Of a DNA stretch of 61,394 nt, positions 38,369 to 48,600 are shown piece by piece (position 1 is the stretch's first letter; each line of letters begins with the position of its first letter). The stretch covers positions 1 to 61,394 of the forward strand of contig BQIW01000016.1 of the NCBI GenBank assembly GCA_021604105.1. The letters run 5' to 3'. The position numbers and the translations under genes are program-made. Origin of the DNA: Nitrospirales bacterium (GTDB lineage: Bacteria > Nitrospirota > Nitrospiria > Nitrospirales > UBA8639). The notes below the pieces were generated by a model. The model did no database searches. It saw only the letters and a list, made by a program, of their open reading frames with translations, and had not been told where the DNA came from.

Positions 38369-39520
38369 TCATCGCTGGGGGCGTGCAGTCGAATCGGTTT
38401 CCTCGCAAATAGGAATATTGTTCTTTGTAGTTGTCCCTTGAATGATCCCACCTCCCAAAACACGATCCCCAAGATAAAACACCGCTGACTGGCCAGGGCT
38501 CAACGCCCGAACCGGCTCATCAAACATTATGGTCATTGAGGTGGAACCTGCCCATTGGTGAGTAGCCGAGACTGGTGGGGAACTATACCGAAATTTCACA
38601 TCAATTCGGCTTGCATGCTGCAATGACTCCGGGGAGAAAATATTCAAGTCTGAAATCAGGCATTCCCTGGAATCTAAATCCTCGGCAGGACCCAGGACCA
38701 CCATGTTCATTTCAGGAAGCACGCGCTGAACATACAAACGGCTTCCTCCGGAAATCCCCAATCCTTTTCGTTGGCCAGGGGTATAGAATGCGACGCCTTG
38801 ATGCTGGCCAAGCTCTCTCCCCTTTCCATCCACAAACGTACCAGGACTTGAAGCCTGCGGCGCATGCTGCTTGAGGAATTGTCGGTAATCACCCTGCGTC
38901 ACAAAGCAAATCTCCTGGCTTTCTTTGAGTTCGTCTACAGGCAGGCCCATGGCCTCCGCTTCCCTCCAGACGTCAGGTTTTTCCATGTCCCCTAAAGGAA
39001 ACAACATTCTTGAGAGCCACACGGGTGGTATTCGATAGAGAAAATATGATTGGTCCTTTTTAGTATCCTGCCCACGAACCAGGAAGGGGGTCCCTCCTTT
39101 ATCATGCCTGATATTGGCATAGTGGCCGGTCGCAACATAGTCAGCTCCCAGTTCATCGGCCACATGGAAGAGACCTCCAAATTTCACTCGTTCATTACAC
39201 CGAACGCAGGGATTAGGCGTCGTTCCCTCAATATATCCCCCAATGAAGTCCTCAATGACTCCCTTCTGAAAGCGTTCGCGGGTATCAATGACCTGGTGAG
39301 AGATCCCTAACAACTGGGCCACATGCCTGGCCATTCCCACTTTACAGCATCCTCGCTCCTCCCAACGCTTGGAAACGGTGGTCTCATCTTCTTCCTCCCA
39401 GACCTTCAATGTGACCCCGATAACTTCGTGGCCCTGCTCTTTCAGGAGCTTGGCAGCCACGGAGCTATCCACACCTCCGCTCATTCCTAAAACAACTTTT
39501 TTGGGTTCCGCGACCGCCAT
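38369..39520 (-). CDS. mnmA: tRNA-specific 2-thiouridylase MnmA
   Basis: A 383-aa enzyme. PP-loop SGGVDSSVAAKLL at about 14-26, the catalytic Cys in NPCVRCNE and its partner in SQEICFV, and the C-terminal beta barrel (VKFRYSSPPVSA.. SPGQSAVFYLGDRVLGGGII). MnmA makes s2U34 in tRNAs for Lys, Glu and Gln. Its ATG overlaps the stop of the preceding bactofilin gene (TAATG). It sits between bactofilin and ATPase genes; this location is unusual. Confidence 0.95.
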   Translation of the reverse strand: MAVAEPKKVVLGMSGGVDSSVAAKLLKEQGHEVIGVTLKVWEEEDETTVSKRWEERGCCKVGMARHVAQLLGISHQVIDTRERFQKGVIEDFIGGYIEGTTPNPCVRCNERVKFGGLFHVADELGADYVATGHYANIRHDKGGTPFLVRGQDTKKDQSYFLYRIPPVWLSRMLFPLGDMEKPDVWREAEAMGLPVDELKESQEICFVTQGDYRQFLKQHAPQASSPGTFVDGKGRELGQHQGVAFYTPGQRKGLGISGGSRLYVQRVLPEMNMVVLGPAEDLDSRECLISDLNIFSPESLQHASRIDVKFRYSSPPVSATHQWAGSTSMTIMFDEPVRALSPGQSAVFYLGDRVLGGGIIQGTTTKNNIPICEETDSTARPQR

Positions 39521-39996
39521 TAGCGGCTCAATGGCTCCGTTTCTAATTTTTTTTCTATTTTCTGCTCAACCTTAGGAATCGTCTTGCCTTGTCCATTGGA
39601 GAGGATTTTATTGTCCATAGGCACTTCTAATTTTGGGGCGGAACCCATATCGCACTCCCCTTGGAAATACACACCTTCTTCCATGGCAAAAATGGGGGCA
39701 TGGACATCACCAATGAGAACCGCCGGCTTGAGGAGTTGGATTTTTGATTTTGCGGTAATCACACCTTCAATCCGTCCACTGTTCACAATGGTTCCACCTG
39801 TGATGGTGCCTTTGATCACGGCACTTTCACCAATGATGAGGGTATCATCAATCGTGATTTCACCTTCAAAGTTTCCGTCCACCCGCACCGTGCCTTCAAA
39901 TTGAGCTTTCCCCTTAAAATCTACACCTTTCCCCAAAAATGTATAAAATTCCTGCCCAAACCCTAATTCCTTTTTCTTTTCTTTTTCACCCCACAT
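39520..39996 (-). CDS. Bactofilin 2
   Basis: A 158-aa bactofilin. A central run of beta-helix repeats (FKGKAQFEGTVRVDGNFEGEITIDDTLIIGESAVIKGTITGGTIVNSGRIEGVI) with Gly and short hydrophobic residues at regular spacing; N-terminal and C-terminal tails are charged. Bactofilins form cytoskeletal filaments involved in shape, polarity or chromosome/ParB positioning. It follows the first bactofilin gene by about 100 bases and overlaps mnmA. Confidence 0.85.
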   Translation of the reverse strand: MWGEKEKKKELGFGQEFYTFLGKGVDFKGKAQFEGTVRVDGNFEGEITIDDTLIIGESAVIKGTITGGTIVNSGRIEGVITAKSKIQLLKPAVLIGDVHAPIFAMEEGVYFQGECDMGSAPKLEVPMDNKILSNGQGKTIPKVEQKIEKKLETEPLSR

Positions 39997-40097
39997 ACAG
40001 CGCTCCTCCTCTCATCCAGTAAAGTGCCCTCAAGTTGCACGCTAGGATCTCCGTGTCCAACTAGGAACTGGCCGCCTATTTTTTGCAGAATTTTGCT

Positions 40098-40598
40098 TTA
40101 TTTCACCTTCACAGCTTCTTCTACCGAAACCACAAGTTTGGTCTCCTTGCCTTTCCGCTCCATTTTTTGGGGCATATTGCAGGTCCCATTAAACACTACC
40201 CCCTCATCCATCGAAAGAAGGGGGGAGGTAATGGTCCCTTCAAAGACAGCTGGGGATAACAATTTAACGCGGTGCCTGGCTTCGACATCCCCCGTCAATT
40301 GTCCCTGACACATAATGGTTCCAGCATGAATTTTGGCAGCGATGACCGCTTTTTGCCCAATAATTAAATTTCCGTCGGTATATATTTCTCCCTCCAGGCG
40401 GCCATCCACTCGAACCGTGCCTTGATACCGAATGGTTCCTTTAAAGGTCACCTCTTCACCTACAAAGGCGATGATATCACCTGATTGCTGCTGGCTGGCT
40501 GAAGCCACCGGACTGTCCACCACGGCTGATTCTTTTTCCTGACCTTGACTCATTTCTGTTGTATCCTGACTGTTTTCATCGTTTTTTTTGAAAAACAT
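40098..40598 (-). CDS. Bactofilin 1
   Basis: A 166-aa bactofilin: VTFKGTIRYQGTVRVDGRLEGEIYTDGNLIIGQKAVIAAKIHAGTIMCQGQLTGDVEA forms the beta helix. The N-terminal 38 residues are charged and Gln/Ser-rich, probably disordered, and contain the only difference of note from its neighbour. It lies 158 bases downstream of parB on the same strand; a spaced TTGAAT/TTATAT pair in the gap may promote it. Association of bactofilins with ParA/ParB is known in several bacteria. Confidence 0.85.
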   Translation of the reverse strand: MFFKKNDENSQDTTEMSQGQEKESAVVDSPVASASQQQSGDIIAFVGEEVTFKGTIRYQGTVRVDGRLEGEIYTDGNLIIGQKAVIAAKIHAGTIMCQGQLTGDVEARHRVKLLSPAVFEGTITSPLLSMDEGVVFNGTCNMPQKMERKGKETKLVVSVEEAVKVK

Positions 40599-40756
40599 GA
40601 GCCTCTCCCTCCTCGATGACTGTGCGCTCCAATTCCTTCATACCGAACCCGATACCCTGTAATATTTGCTCGACCATTTGCCACCATCATGATACTTTGA
40701 CAGCTTAAGGAGAGCCTATGCTTATATAAGCCATCCATCTTGTTATTATTCAAATT

Positions 40757-41614
40757 CTATTCCATAACTAGCGAAGCAATCCGATCCAGTTCGTCATCGG
40801 AAAAATAATGGATGACGACCTGCCCGCCCCTGGCTCCCGCTTTCACCTGGACTTTCGTACCCAATCGTTTTCGAAATTGCTCTTCCAGGTTACGAAATCT
40901 ATTGGGTTCCTCTTTTTTTGATTTGGCGCTTTTACCTTTCCTCTGCACAGTAATCATCTGCTCAATTTGGCGAACGGAGAGTTGCTCGGAAACAATTTTT
41001 TGGGCGAGCTGCAATTGGGCTGCGGGAGTTGGCAGGCCTGCCAATACCTTCGCATGACCTAAACTGATGACCCCGGTCTCAATTTGTTCCTGGACATCCT
41101 TTGGCAGCGTGAGCAGCCTTACAATATTCGCGATGGAGGAACGATCCTTTCCCACAGAGCGTGAAACCAGATCCTGAGTTAAGCCGAATTCCCCCATTAA
41201 TCGGGAATAGGCCTTGGCTTCCTCCATAGGATTGAGATTCTCACGTTGAATATTTTCTACCAAGGCTATCGCCAAAGCCTTCTCATCGTTGGAATTCCTT
41301 ACCAGGACAGGAATGCTCTGCAGACCGGCAATTTTTGCCGCTCGAAACCGGCGTTCTCCGGCAATGAGTTCGAACATACCATCGCCTTTTCTCCTGACCA
41401 CAATCGGCTGCAGTACGCCATGCTCTTTGACGGATTGCGCTAACTCATCTAATTCCGCTTCCAAAAATGTCGTTCTGGGCTGATAGCGGTTCGGGAGGAT
41501 CTGGTCCAGTGGTATCATGGAGACCGCCTGACCATCCTGCTCCACTTTCCAGACAAGAGTCTTTTTTTCAGGAAGTAGGGCCTGAAGCCCTTTACCTAAC
41601 GCTTTCTTTTCCAT
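40757..41614 (-). CDS. parB: Chromosome partitioning protein ParB
   Basis: A 285-aa CTPase/DNA-binding protein. ILPNRYQPRTTF (box I), ELIAGERRFRAAKIAG (box II: GERRxRA) and LVENIQRENLNPMEEAKAYSRLMGEFGLTQ with the helix-turn-helix VSRSVGKDRSSIANIVRLLTLP. It spreads from parS sites and loads SMC. Its start overlaps parA by 23 bases, so the two are coupled. The two parS sites found here lie 0.8-1.5 kb upstream. Confidence 0.95.
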   Translation of the reverse strand: MEKKALGKGLQALLPEKKTLVWKVEQDGQAVSMIPLDQILPNRYQPRTTFLEAELDELAQSVKEHGVLQPIVVRRKGDGMFELIAGERRFRAAKIAGLQSIPVLVRNSNDEKALAIALVENIQRENLNPMEEAKAYSRLMGEFGLTQDLVSRSVGKDRSSIANIVRLLTLPKDVQEQIETGVISLGHAKVLAGLPTPAAQLQLAQKIVSEQLSVRQIEQMITVQRKGKSAKSKKEEPNRFRNLEEQFRKRLGTKVQVKAGARGGQVVIHYFSDDELDRIASLVME

Positions 41615-42368
41615 TCCTCAAAATCTCCTTGGCGAGGTCAAGATAGGCCTTGGCTCCACTAGACGCGGAATTATAGGATAACACCGCCTTCCCATGGCTC
41701 GGCGCTTCAGCTAACGCCACATTTCTTGGGATAACAGTCTGAAAGACTTTATCTGCAAAAAATCCTCGAATTTCATCTTGCACCTGCCGCGAAAGATTAA
41801 TTCTTGAATCATACATCGTCAACACAATGCCTTGAATAGCTAGCTCCGGATTAAATGATTCCCGAATCCTTTCGACATTTCCCAATAAACGACCCAATCC
41901 TTCCATGGCATAATACTCGCACTGCACGGGAATGATCAGGTCAGAGGCTGCAACAAGAGCATTGATGGTCAAGAGGCCGAAGGCAGGTGGACAATCAATG
42001 ATGATAAATTCGAAGTCTCCCATTCCGTCTAACACAGTTTTCAGAATAGTTTGACGATCCGAGAGATTGGACAGTTCGATTTCCGCCCCGACCAAATCAC
42101 CCTTTGAGGCCACCACACTAAATCCGTTTATATTAGTAGGTAAAATTACGCCTTCGTCCAAGCGCCTATCCATTAAACATTCATAAATAGTTGCGCCTTG
42201 AGGTTCAATTGACAACCCACTGGTTGCATTGGCCTGAGGGTCCAAATCTATCAATAAAACAGATTTTCCAGATATTGCCAAAGCCGCGCCAAGGTTGATT
42301 GACGTCGTGGTTTTTCCAACTCCGCCTTTTTGATTGGCAATAGCAATGGTCTGTTTTAACATAATCAA
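41592..42368 (-). CDS. parA: Chromosome partitioning ATPase ParA (Soj)
   Basis: A 258-aa deviant Walker ATPase: KGGVGKTTTSINLGAALA (14-31) with the signature Lys at the first position, LLIDLDPQANATSGL and FIIIDCPPAFGLLTINAL. ParA/Soj moves ParB-parS complexes and, in relatives, controls DnaA activity. Short length without an N-terminal HTH marks it as the chromosomal type. It is preceded by a parS site in the gap to rsmG. Confidence 0.95.
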   Translation of the reverse strand: MIMLKQTIAIANQKGGVGKTTTSINLGAALAISGKSVLLIDLDPQANATSGLSIEPQGATIYECLMDRRLDEGVILPTNINGFSVVASKGDLVGAEIELSNLSDRQTILKTVLDGMGDFEFIIIDCPPAFGLLTINALVAASDLIIPVQCEYYAMEGLGRLLGNVERIRESFNPELAIQGIVLTMYDSRINLSRQVQDEIRGFFADKVFQTVIPRNVALAEAPSHGKAVLSYNSASSGAKAYLDLAKEILRNGKESVR

Positions 42369-42387
42369 ATAAACAACAGTTGCAATC

Positions 42388-42401
42388 GTTCCACGTGGAA
42401 C
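42388..42401. promoter_or_regulatory. parS site 2 (rsmG-parA gap)
   Basis: Perfect 14-base palindrome GTTCCACGTGGAAC, the parS core bound by ParB. It lies between the rsmG stop and the parA start, about 9 kb from dnaA, so ParB would also cover the par promoter region. Confidence 0.85.
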
Positions 42402-42416
42402 AGGACAATTGCCTGT

Positions 42417-43085
42417 CTATGATTCATATTTCAATACCGACAAGACACGACTTCCATACCCAAACGGCAACTCATAGGATAATTCTTCATGCACTACCAT
42501 TCCATTGAGTCGAGATTGATTGTCAATATTTTTCGATCGAAATACAACTAGTCTTCCATTTTTTTTTAAAATACGGTCAAGATGCGGCAGGATGTGGTCT
42601 ACATTAACCCCTTTACAAATGCCAACATCACACGGTTCTTCATGCGCCGATAAAGAATCAAAGTCTTCCAACCGACGTGGAACAACAGAAATTTTGGGTA
42701 AACCAAGCTTCCCGATAATATTATGGAGGAAAGCTGTTTTATTGGATCTGGGTTCCATTAATACAACATCAAGAGCCGGCAAAGCCAACTTTAGTGGTAT
42801 CCCAGGAAAACCGCCACCTGTTCCAATATCAACAATTCTGACATCAGGATTATTTCCAAGGGCCAGATGTCCTGCCAACGAATCGACAAACAGCAAAACG
42901 GTCCGCTCCCTGTCTGTGCGAAGACCGGTCAGATTAATAGAACGGTCCCAACTACGCAATTCATCATAATACAGGCCAAATTTCCAAAGTATTTCTTCAG
43001 GGAATGAAAGCCCAAGCTTCTGAGCTCCTTGCATGAAATATTCAATGAAATTAAAAGATGGATCGCTTTGTTCCACGTGGAACAT
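42417..43085 (-). CDS. rsmG: 16S rRNA (guanine527-N7)-methyltransferase RsmG
   Basis: A 222-aa enzyme with SAM motif VRIVDIGTGGGFPGIPLKLALP, LDVVLMEPRSNKTAFL and a C-terminal VVFRSKNID. It methylates G527 of 16S rRNA. The first codons MFHVEQ are also a parS site: ATG TTC CAC GTG GAA CAA. It sits in the classic order mnmG-rsmG-parA-parB. Confidence 0.93.
   Translation of the reverse strand: MFHVEQSDPSFNFIEYFMQGAQKLGLSFPEEILWKFGLYYDELRSWDRSINLTGLRTDRERTVLLFVDSLAGHLALGNNPDVRIVDIGTGGGFPGIPLKLALPALDVVLMEPRSNKTAFLHNIIGKLGLPKISVVPRRLEDFDSLSAHEEPCDVGICKGVNVDHILPHLDRILKKNGRLVVFRSKNIDNQSRLNGMVVHEELSYELPFGYGSRVLSVLKYES
43069..43084. promoter_or_regulatory. parS site 1, inside the rsmG start
   Basis: Perfect 16-base palindrome TGTTCCACGTGGAACA. 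Its left and right halves supply the second to sixth codons of rsmG. ParB bound here would sit across the rsmG start codon. Confidence 0.88.
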
Positions 43086-43186
43086 CTCATTTTCCTTGAA
43101 ACATAAAAATAATTTCTATGGGACTTTTTAAAATTAAAAGCTGAAGAATCAAAGCCAGGGCCTGGCTGAAGATAAGCCAATAAAAA

Positions 43187-45049
43187 CTAGCTGGCCTTTT
43201 TATGTTTTTCCACGGCAACAAGAAGAAGTGACATAGCGGCAGGAGTCATTCCAGAAATTCGTGAAGCCTGCCCAATGGATGAAGGGCGCACTTTCTTGAG
43301 TTTTTCAACAACTTCACGGGAAAACCCCTTGATATCATCATAGTTAAAGTTATCGGGAACATGACGGTGCTCAAGCTTTTTAAATTGTCCGATAAGTTGT
43401 TCCTGTCGCTTAATATACCCCTCATACTTGATGGATATTTCAATGGCTTCGACCACGTCAGGATTATTCTCTTTTGTTCCATTTAAAAATTGAGCCAAAT
43501 GATGATAGGAAACTTCAGGCCGTCGAAGAAGTTGGGCGAGCGAGGAATTGGGGGCAAAGCTATTCATTGGAATCAAGTCCTCAAGGACCAAACCTGATGA
43601 TCGTGGAGCAGTGGAATGAAGTCTCTGTATTTCCCGCTCGATCTTTCCCTTTTTTTCCTGAAAGGTATTAAATGTTCTCTCAGGCACAAGCCCGATACGA
43701 TATCCGTGTTCCGTTAAACGGAAGTCAGCATTATCCTCTCTGAGAAGCAAACGATACTCGGCTCTTGAGGTAAACATTCTATAGGGTTCACGTGCATCTT
43801 TTGTGATTAAATCATCAATTAACACACCAATATACGCCTGTGACCTATCTAAAATAAGCGGACGCTCACCCTTCACCTGAAGAGCAGCGTTAATACCCGC
43901 CATAATTCCTTGTGCCGCAGCTTCTTCATAGCCAGATGTCCCATTTATTTGCCCGGCATGAAAAAGGCCTTTGACGAGTTTCGTTTCCAATGTTTCATGA
44001 AGTTGTCGTGGCGGGAAGTAATCATACTCAATCGCATAGCCTGGTCTAAGAAAAACCGACCGTTCAAGACCCGGTATCGTTCGAACAAAGGCCTGCTGTA
44101 CGTCCACCGGCAAGCTGGTCGAAATCCCATTAGGATAGAATGAGCGTGAATCAAGGGTTTCAGGTTCCATGAAAATCTGATGCCTGTTTTTGTCAGAAAA
44201 TCGAACCACTTTATCTTCAATCGAGGGGCAATAGCGTGGCCCTGTAGACTCAATAATTCCACAGTACATCGGAGATCTATCAAGATTTCCCCTTATAATT
44301 CGATGAGTTTCATCATTCGTATAGGTAATATGGCAGTGAATTTGTGGGTTGGGAATGTGAGTGGTTCGAATAGAAAATGGTCGAGGAACCGAATCCCCAG
44401 GCTGTGGAGTCATGACGCTGAAATCTATTGAATCTCTATCTATCCTTGGAGGGGTTCCTGTTTTTAATCGTCCAATTTCAAATCCAAAGTCTCTCATGCA
44501 ATCTGATAGATTCTCTGCGGATGGCTCACCGGCCCTCCCGCCGGGAAGATGATTCAATCCTATATGCATAAGCCCTTTCAAAAAGGTCCCGGATGTCAGG
44601 ACAACCGCTTTCGTGAAAATCGTTTCGCCGCTATTGGTCGTGACGCCAATGACGGCACCGCCCTGCGTGAGTATCCGATTAACTGTGCCTTGAATAATTG
44701 ATAAATTTTCTTGTCTGCTTACCGTCTCCTGCATTCGATTGGCATAAAGCTGTTTGTCACATTGGACTCGCGTGGCACGCACGGCCGGTCCTTTCCGCAT
44801 ATTAAGCACGCGGAACTGAATGCCGGATTGGTCGGTGTTCCATCCTATTTCTCCACCGAGAGCATCAATTTCCTTGACGAGATGGCCCTTCCCAATCCCA
44901 CCTACAGCGGGATTACATGGCATCGTGGCGATTTTTTTGGAATCAATGGTCAGCATCACCACCCGACATCCCATCCTGGCGGCCGCAAGGGAAGCCTCAC
45001 ACCCAGCATGGCCTCCTCCGACGACGACAATGTCACACTCCCTACTCAT
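43187..45049 (-). CDS. mnmG: tRNA modification enzyme MnmG (GidA)
   Basis: A 620-aa FAD protein. [26 protein letters not shown] at the N-terminus binds [57 protein letters not shown] is the conserved middle, and the C-terminal helical domain ([20 protein letters not shown]) binds MnmE. With MnmE it makes the (c)mnm5 side chain at U34 of tRNA. Length is normal. Confidence 0.96.
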   Translation of the reverse strand: MSRECDIVVVGGGHAGCEASLAAARMGCRVVMLTIDSKKIATMPCNPAVGGIGKGHLVKEIDALGGEIGWNTDQSGIQFRVLNMRKGPAVRATRVQCDKQLYANRMQETVSRQENLSIIQGTVNRILTQGGAVIGVTTNSGETIFTKAVVLTSGTFLKGLMHIGLNHLPGGRAGEPSAENLSDCMRDFGFEIGRLKTGTPPRIDRDSIDFSVMTPQPGDSVPRPFSIRTTHIPNPQIHCHITYTNDETHRIIRGNLDRSPMYCGIIESTGPRYCPSIEDKVVRFSDKNRHQIFMEPETLDSRSFYPNGISTSLPVDVQQAFVRTIPGLERSVFLRPGYAIEYDYFPPRQLHETLETKLVKGLFHAGQINGTSGYEEAAAQGIMAGINAALQVKGERPLILDRSQAYIGVLIDDLITKDAREPYRMFTSRAEYRLLLREDNADFRLTEHGYRIGLVPERTFNTFQEKKGKIEREIQRLHSTAPRSSGLVLEDLIPMNSFAPNSSLAQLLRRPEVSYHHLAQFLNGTKENNPDVVEAIEISIKYEGYIKRQEQLIGQFKKLEHRHVPDNFNYDDIKGFSREVVEKLKKVRPSSIGQASRISGMTPAAMSLLLVAVEKHKKAS

Positions 45050-45094
45050 TGGTTGTATTCTGAAATAACATTGAAAATGTTGTAGAAATGGCTG

Positions 45095-46555
45095 TTACTT
45101 GCCAATGCAAAACTCACGAAAAATTTGATCCAAAATGTCCTCATTCGTAATTGCACCGACAATTTCTCCAAGAGCATTCAGTGCCATCCGTAATTCTAAT
45201 GCAATACATTCGGCTGAAAGCCTGTCATCTATGGCCAATATAGCGTTTTTCAGGGCCTCTCCTGCATTGTGAAGTAATGTCTTATGCCTCAACCGTGAAA
45301 CAAGAACAGAATCTCCACCTTCATATTGGCGACCAACAGCCAGGTTTTTGATGGCTTTTTTTAAATTATCGAGGCCTTCACCGTTTAATGCGGAGACTTC
45401 GACATACTTCTTCTCTCCCACAGCACTATCTTCAGATTCGTTTTTAGGTTGGCTGACAATATCTTGCAGTTCTTTCAGAGAAAATTTGGCCGGTAAATCG
45501 ATTTTATTGAGCACCATAACACAGGGTTTTTCAGTATATTTTTCGATAAAAAATAAGTCTTTTTCATTAAGCACTGAGCTGCGATCAAATGCCATAATCA
45601 ACACGTCAGCTTCTTCAATGGCGCGAGTGGCGCGATTCATTCCTTCATTTTCTAATTCATCCGTTGTCTCTCGTAATCCGGCAGTATCAAAGAGGCGTAT
45701 CATGACTCCTTCAACCAAAATAGCCTCTTCGAGTACATCACGCGTGGTCCCAGGAATATGAGATACAATAGCTCGATTGGTTCCCAGTATGCCATTTAAC
45801 AAACTGGACTTTCCGACATTGGGTCGCCCAAGAATGACCGTGCGAATGCCTTCTCGAATCATTCGGCCCTCTTCGGCGGACTCCAATAATTGCTGGATTT
45901 CTTCCAAGATCTCCTGTGTATTATGCTTGAGCTCGCTCTGATCAATAAACTGGATATCATCATCCACAAAATCCATTCCCGCTTCCAAATGGGCAACAAG
46001 TTTCACAAGACGGTCCCGTTGATGTTGGATGACCATAGATAGCCGACCCTGTAGATGCTCCTGGGCCATCCTTAAGCTCTGAAGAGAATTAGCGCGTATG
46101 GTATCTAAGACCCCTTCCGCTTGTGTTAAATCCATCCGACCGTTCAAAAAACTCCGCTTCGTAAACTCCCCAGGTTCAGCCAACCTGGCCCCAGCATGCG
46201 TTAAGGCTTCGCAAATGGCGTTCACAATAACCGGTCCTCCATGGGCATGCACTTCAACGACATCTTCTCCCGTATAGGACCGTGGGGCTCGCATCATTAC
46301 AACCAGCACCTCATCCAATGCCGAGGAAATCTCTCTTCCCACATTTTTCTCAGATTGACGAGGGTTCCAAACAAATTGGCCTAGGTACAACTGGTAGGGC
46401 TTAATCTGTTCAAGAGGTTTACCCGAACGTAATCGAAGGATACTTGAGGCGACAGGAAGGGCGTGAGTTCCACTGACTCGAACGATCCCCACTCCCCCTT
46501 CGCCCATGGGGGTGGCTACGGCACAGATGGTGTCGTCTAAAGAGCCCATAACCAT
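45095..46555 (-). CDS. mnmE: tRNA modification GTPase MnmE (TrmE)
   Basis: A 486-aa G protein. N-terminal tetrahydrofolate-binding part (DTICAVATPMGEGGVGIVRVSG), helical domain, G domain with GRPNVGKSSLLN, DTAGLRET and NKIDLP, and the C-terminal CIGK that carries the conserved Cys. It works with MnmG, encoded 45 bases downstream. Start is MVMGSLDD; the second Met, two codons on, is equally possible. Confidence 0.96.
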   Translation of the reverse strand: MVMGSLDDTICAVATPMGEGGVGIVRVSGTHALPVASSILRLRSGKPLEQIKPYQLYLGQFVWNPRQSEKNVGREISSALDEVLVVMMRAPRSYTGEDVVEVHAHGGPVIVNAICEALTHAGARLAEPGEFTKRSFLNGRMDLTQAEGVLDTIRANSLQSLRMAQEHLQGRLSMVIQHQRDRLVKLVAHLEAGMDFVDDDIQFIDQSELKHNTQEILEEIQQLLESAEEGRMIREGIRTVILGRPNVGKSSLLNGILGTNRAIVSHIPGTTRDVLEEAILVEGVMIRLFDTAGLRETTDELENEGMNRATRAIEEADVLIMAFDRSSVLNEKDLFFIEKYTEKPCVMVLNKIDLPAKFSLKELQDIVSQPKNESEDSAVGEKKYVEVSALNGEGLDNLKKAIKNLAVGRQYEGGDSVLVSRLRHKTLLHNAGEALKNAILAIDDRLSAECIALELRMALNALGEIVGAITNEDILDQIFREFCIGK

Positions 46556-46569
46556 AGACAGAGGCAGGA

Positions 46570-48312
46570 TTAGGATTTAGAGGAAGAGCCCGAGGGAGAG
46601 GACGAACGTTTCTTTTTCCCGGATTCCAACGCAGGTTCGCTCCCTTTGGGAGATTGATCCGTAGATCCACCTCTCGGTTTTTTCAAAATATACCTGTCGG
46701 TCACAAACTGCTGAGTCACAGTCAGCACATTATTCGTTACCCAATATAACACCAAACCTGCGGGAAAGGTTACAAACAAAAAGGTCAACCCGACAGGAAG
46801 AATCATCATCATTTTCGCCTGGGTGGGGTCCATTGTGGTGGGCATGATTTTTTGTTGAACGACCATAGAAATCCCCATCAGCACAGGCAGTACATAATAC
46901 GGATCTTGGGCAGAAAGGTCTGTAACCCACAGCATAAACGGGGCCTGGCGGAGATCGATCGTCATATACAAAATATTAAAGAGAGCAACAAACACCGGCA
47001 TCTGCAATACCATGGGGAGACATCCACCGACTGGATTGACTTTATGCTCTTTATAGAGCTTCATCAGTTCCTGATTGAGTTTTTCCTTGTTATCTTTAAA
47101 TTTTTCCTGTAGTGCCAGAACCTTGGGTTGAATGGTTTGCATCCCCTGCATCGACTTGTAGCTTTTGTATTGCAAAGGTACGAATAACAATTTGATCCCT
47201 AAGGTCAGTAAAATAATGGCCACACCATAATTATGGGTATAGTCATTAATGAACCGTAAAACTGAAAACAGCGGCTTTGCTACGGCTTTCACAATGCTCC
47301 AACTGCCATAAATAAACCATCCAAAATCGATGGTATCTTCCAACCCGATCTCAAATGATTTAAGAACATCGTATTTTTTGGGGCCGGCGTACAATTTGGT
47401 CTTATGGACTTGTTCCCCGGATCCCCCAGGAAGAGACATGCCCGCTGAGACGACCATTTCGGTTTCAAGCTTGGAAAACAGGCCGTTCGCATTTTCCGGG
47501 ATAAAAACACTCATAAAGTATTTATCCTGAAGGGCCAGCCACCTGACAGAACCATCGCGACGCAGGATCGGCGCATCCGCATCCGGAGACACTTTTTCCA
47601 TTTCCTCCCCGACCATCCAGGCAGATCCCAGTAATCCAATGAATCCTTGACCCCATTCCACCACACCGAAATTGGTGCCCAAAAGCACATCAATACCCTC
47701 TGATATCCCCCGCGTGCGAATGATGATGTCAACCAAATAAGAATCGTAATGAAAGGTGAGTTCTTTTTGGACCCACAGCTCGGGTTCAGAAGACGAATAG
47801 GTTAAAAGCACTTTACCCGTAGGATGAGCTTCATCCAATTCGTTAAAATTTTTTTTGATTTGAAAGTTCCCTTGACGAAGACGCTGAGTCTCCGCCTCAT
47901 TGCCTTTGATCTGAACAGTGAGTGGCTTGGGAAACTGGCCGTTGGGATATACCAATTGGACGGGAACATTCTCCTCTGCCTGAGTGAGATATTTTTTTAA
48001 CTCCCAGGAGGTTATGACTCCTCCCTGGCCGGAAATATCAGCACGAAAAAGCGGGGTCTCAACAACCACAACCTCTTCAGTAAACAATGGCTCAGCAGAA
48101 GGAATAGAGGAGGATATCGTAGAGGGTTCAGATAAAGAAGAAGTGGTGGTGGACTCAACATCCGCACCTTTTTCCGGCAAAGTGGTTGTAACCTCTTGGT
48201 CGATGATCGGACTGGTAGAGAATGGAGAATATCCCAACTCCTTCAGGAGCAGGTCATACCCAAAGATAATCCCTAGGGAAAGAACAAGGAAAAGGACGAC
48301 GCGCTTTTCCAT
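46570..48312 (-). CDS. yidC: Membrane protein insertase YidC
   Basis: A 580-aa YidC of the long Gram-negative type. N-terminal span (5-17), a periplasmic beta domain at about 60-340, and a conserved core from about 360 (YGVAIILLTLGIKLLFVPLQYKSYKSMQGMQTIQPKVLALQEKFKDN) with the positively charged hydrophilic groove, then spans through 535. The C-terminal tail (about 545-580) is basic and Ser-rich, useful for ribosome binding. It is between yidD and mnmE as usual. Confidence 0.95.
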   Translation of the reverse strand: MEKRVVLFLVLSLGIIFGYDLLLKELGYSPFSTSPIIDQEVTTTLPEKGADVESTTTSSLSEPSTISSSIPSAEPLFTEEVVVVETPLFRADISGQGGVITSWELKKYLTQAEENVPVQLVYPNGQFPKPLTVQIKGNEAETQRLRQGNFQIKKNFNELDEAHPTGKVLLTYSSSEPELWVQKELTFHYDSYLVDIIIRTRGISEGIDVLLGTNFGVVEWGQGFIGLLGSAWMVGEEMEKVSPDADAPILRRDGSVRWLALQDKYFMSVFIPENANGLFSKLETEMVVSAGMSLPGGSGEQVHKTKLYAGPKKYDVLKSFEIGLEDTIDFGWFIYGSWSIVKAVAKPLFSVLRFINDYTHNYGVAIILLTLGIKLLFVPLQYKSYKSMQGMQTIQPKVLALQEKFKDNKEKLNQELMKLYKEHKVNPVGGCLPMVLQMPVFVALFNILYMTIDLRQAPFMLWVTDLSAQDPYYVLPVLMGISMVVQQKIMPTTMDPTQAKMMMILPVGLTFLFVTFPAGLVLYWVTNNVLTVTQQFVTDRYILKKPRGGSTDQSPKGSEPALESGKKKRSSSPSGSSSKS

Positions 48313-48381
48313 TTTTCTAACTCGTGAGTCCCATAAAGCTGGTGGTAATTAACAATCAAACGGAGGCAAAATTTTTAGTGT

Positions 48382-48594
48382 TCAGGGAACCGGATCCAGC
48401 CCCCCAGGATGGAATGGATGACACTTGAGGATTCGACCAGCCATTAAGAACACACCTTTCATCGCGCCATGTTTATGGATAGCCTCAAGGCCGTAATGAG
48501 AACATGTCGGTTCAAAACGGCAACAGGTTCCCATGAACGGGGAAACCCCATATTGGTAGACTGAAATAATTTTTTTCAATACCGAAGCTATCAT
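48382..48594 (-). CDS. yidD: YidD membrane protein insertion factor
   Basis: A 70-aa protein: [58 protein letters not shown], with the conserved CRFEPTCS motif and GGxDPVP end. It helps insertion of membrane proteins. Just downstream of rnpA, in the usual order. Confidence 0.93.
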   Translation of the reverse strand: MIASVLKKIISVYQYGVSPFMGTCCRFEPTCSHYGLEAIHKHGAMKGVFLMAGRILKCHPFHPGGLDPVP

Positions 48595-48600
48595 TGCTAA

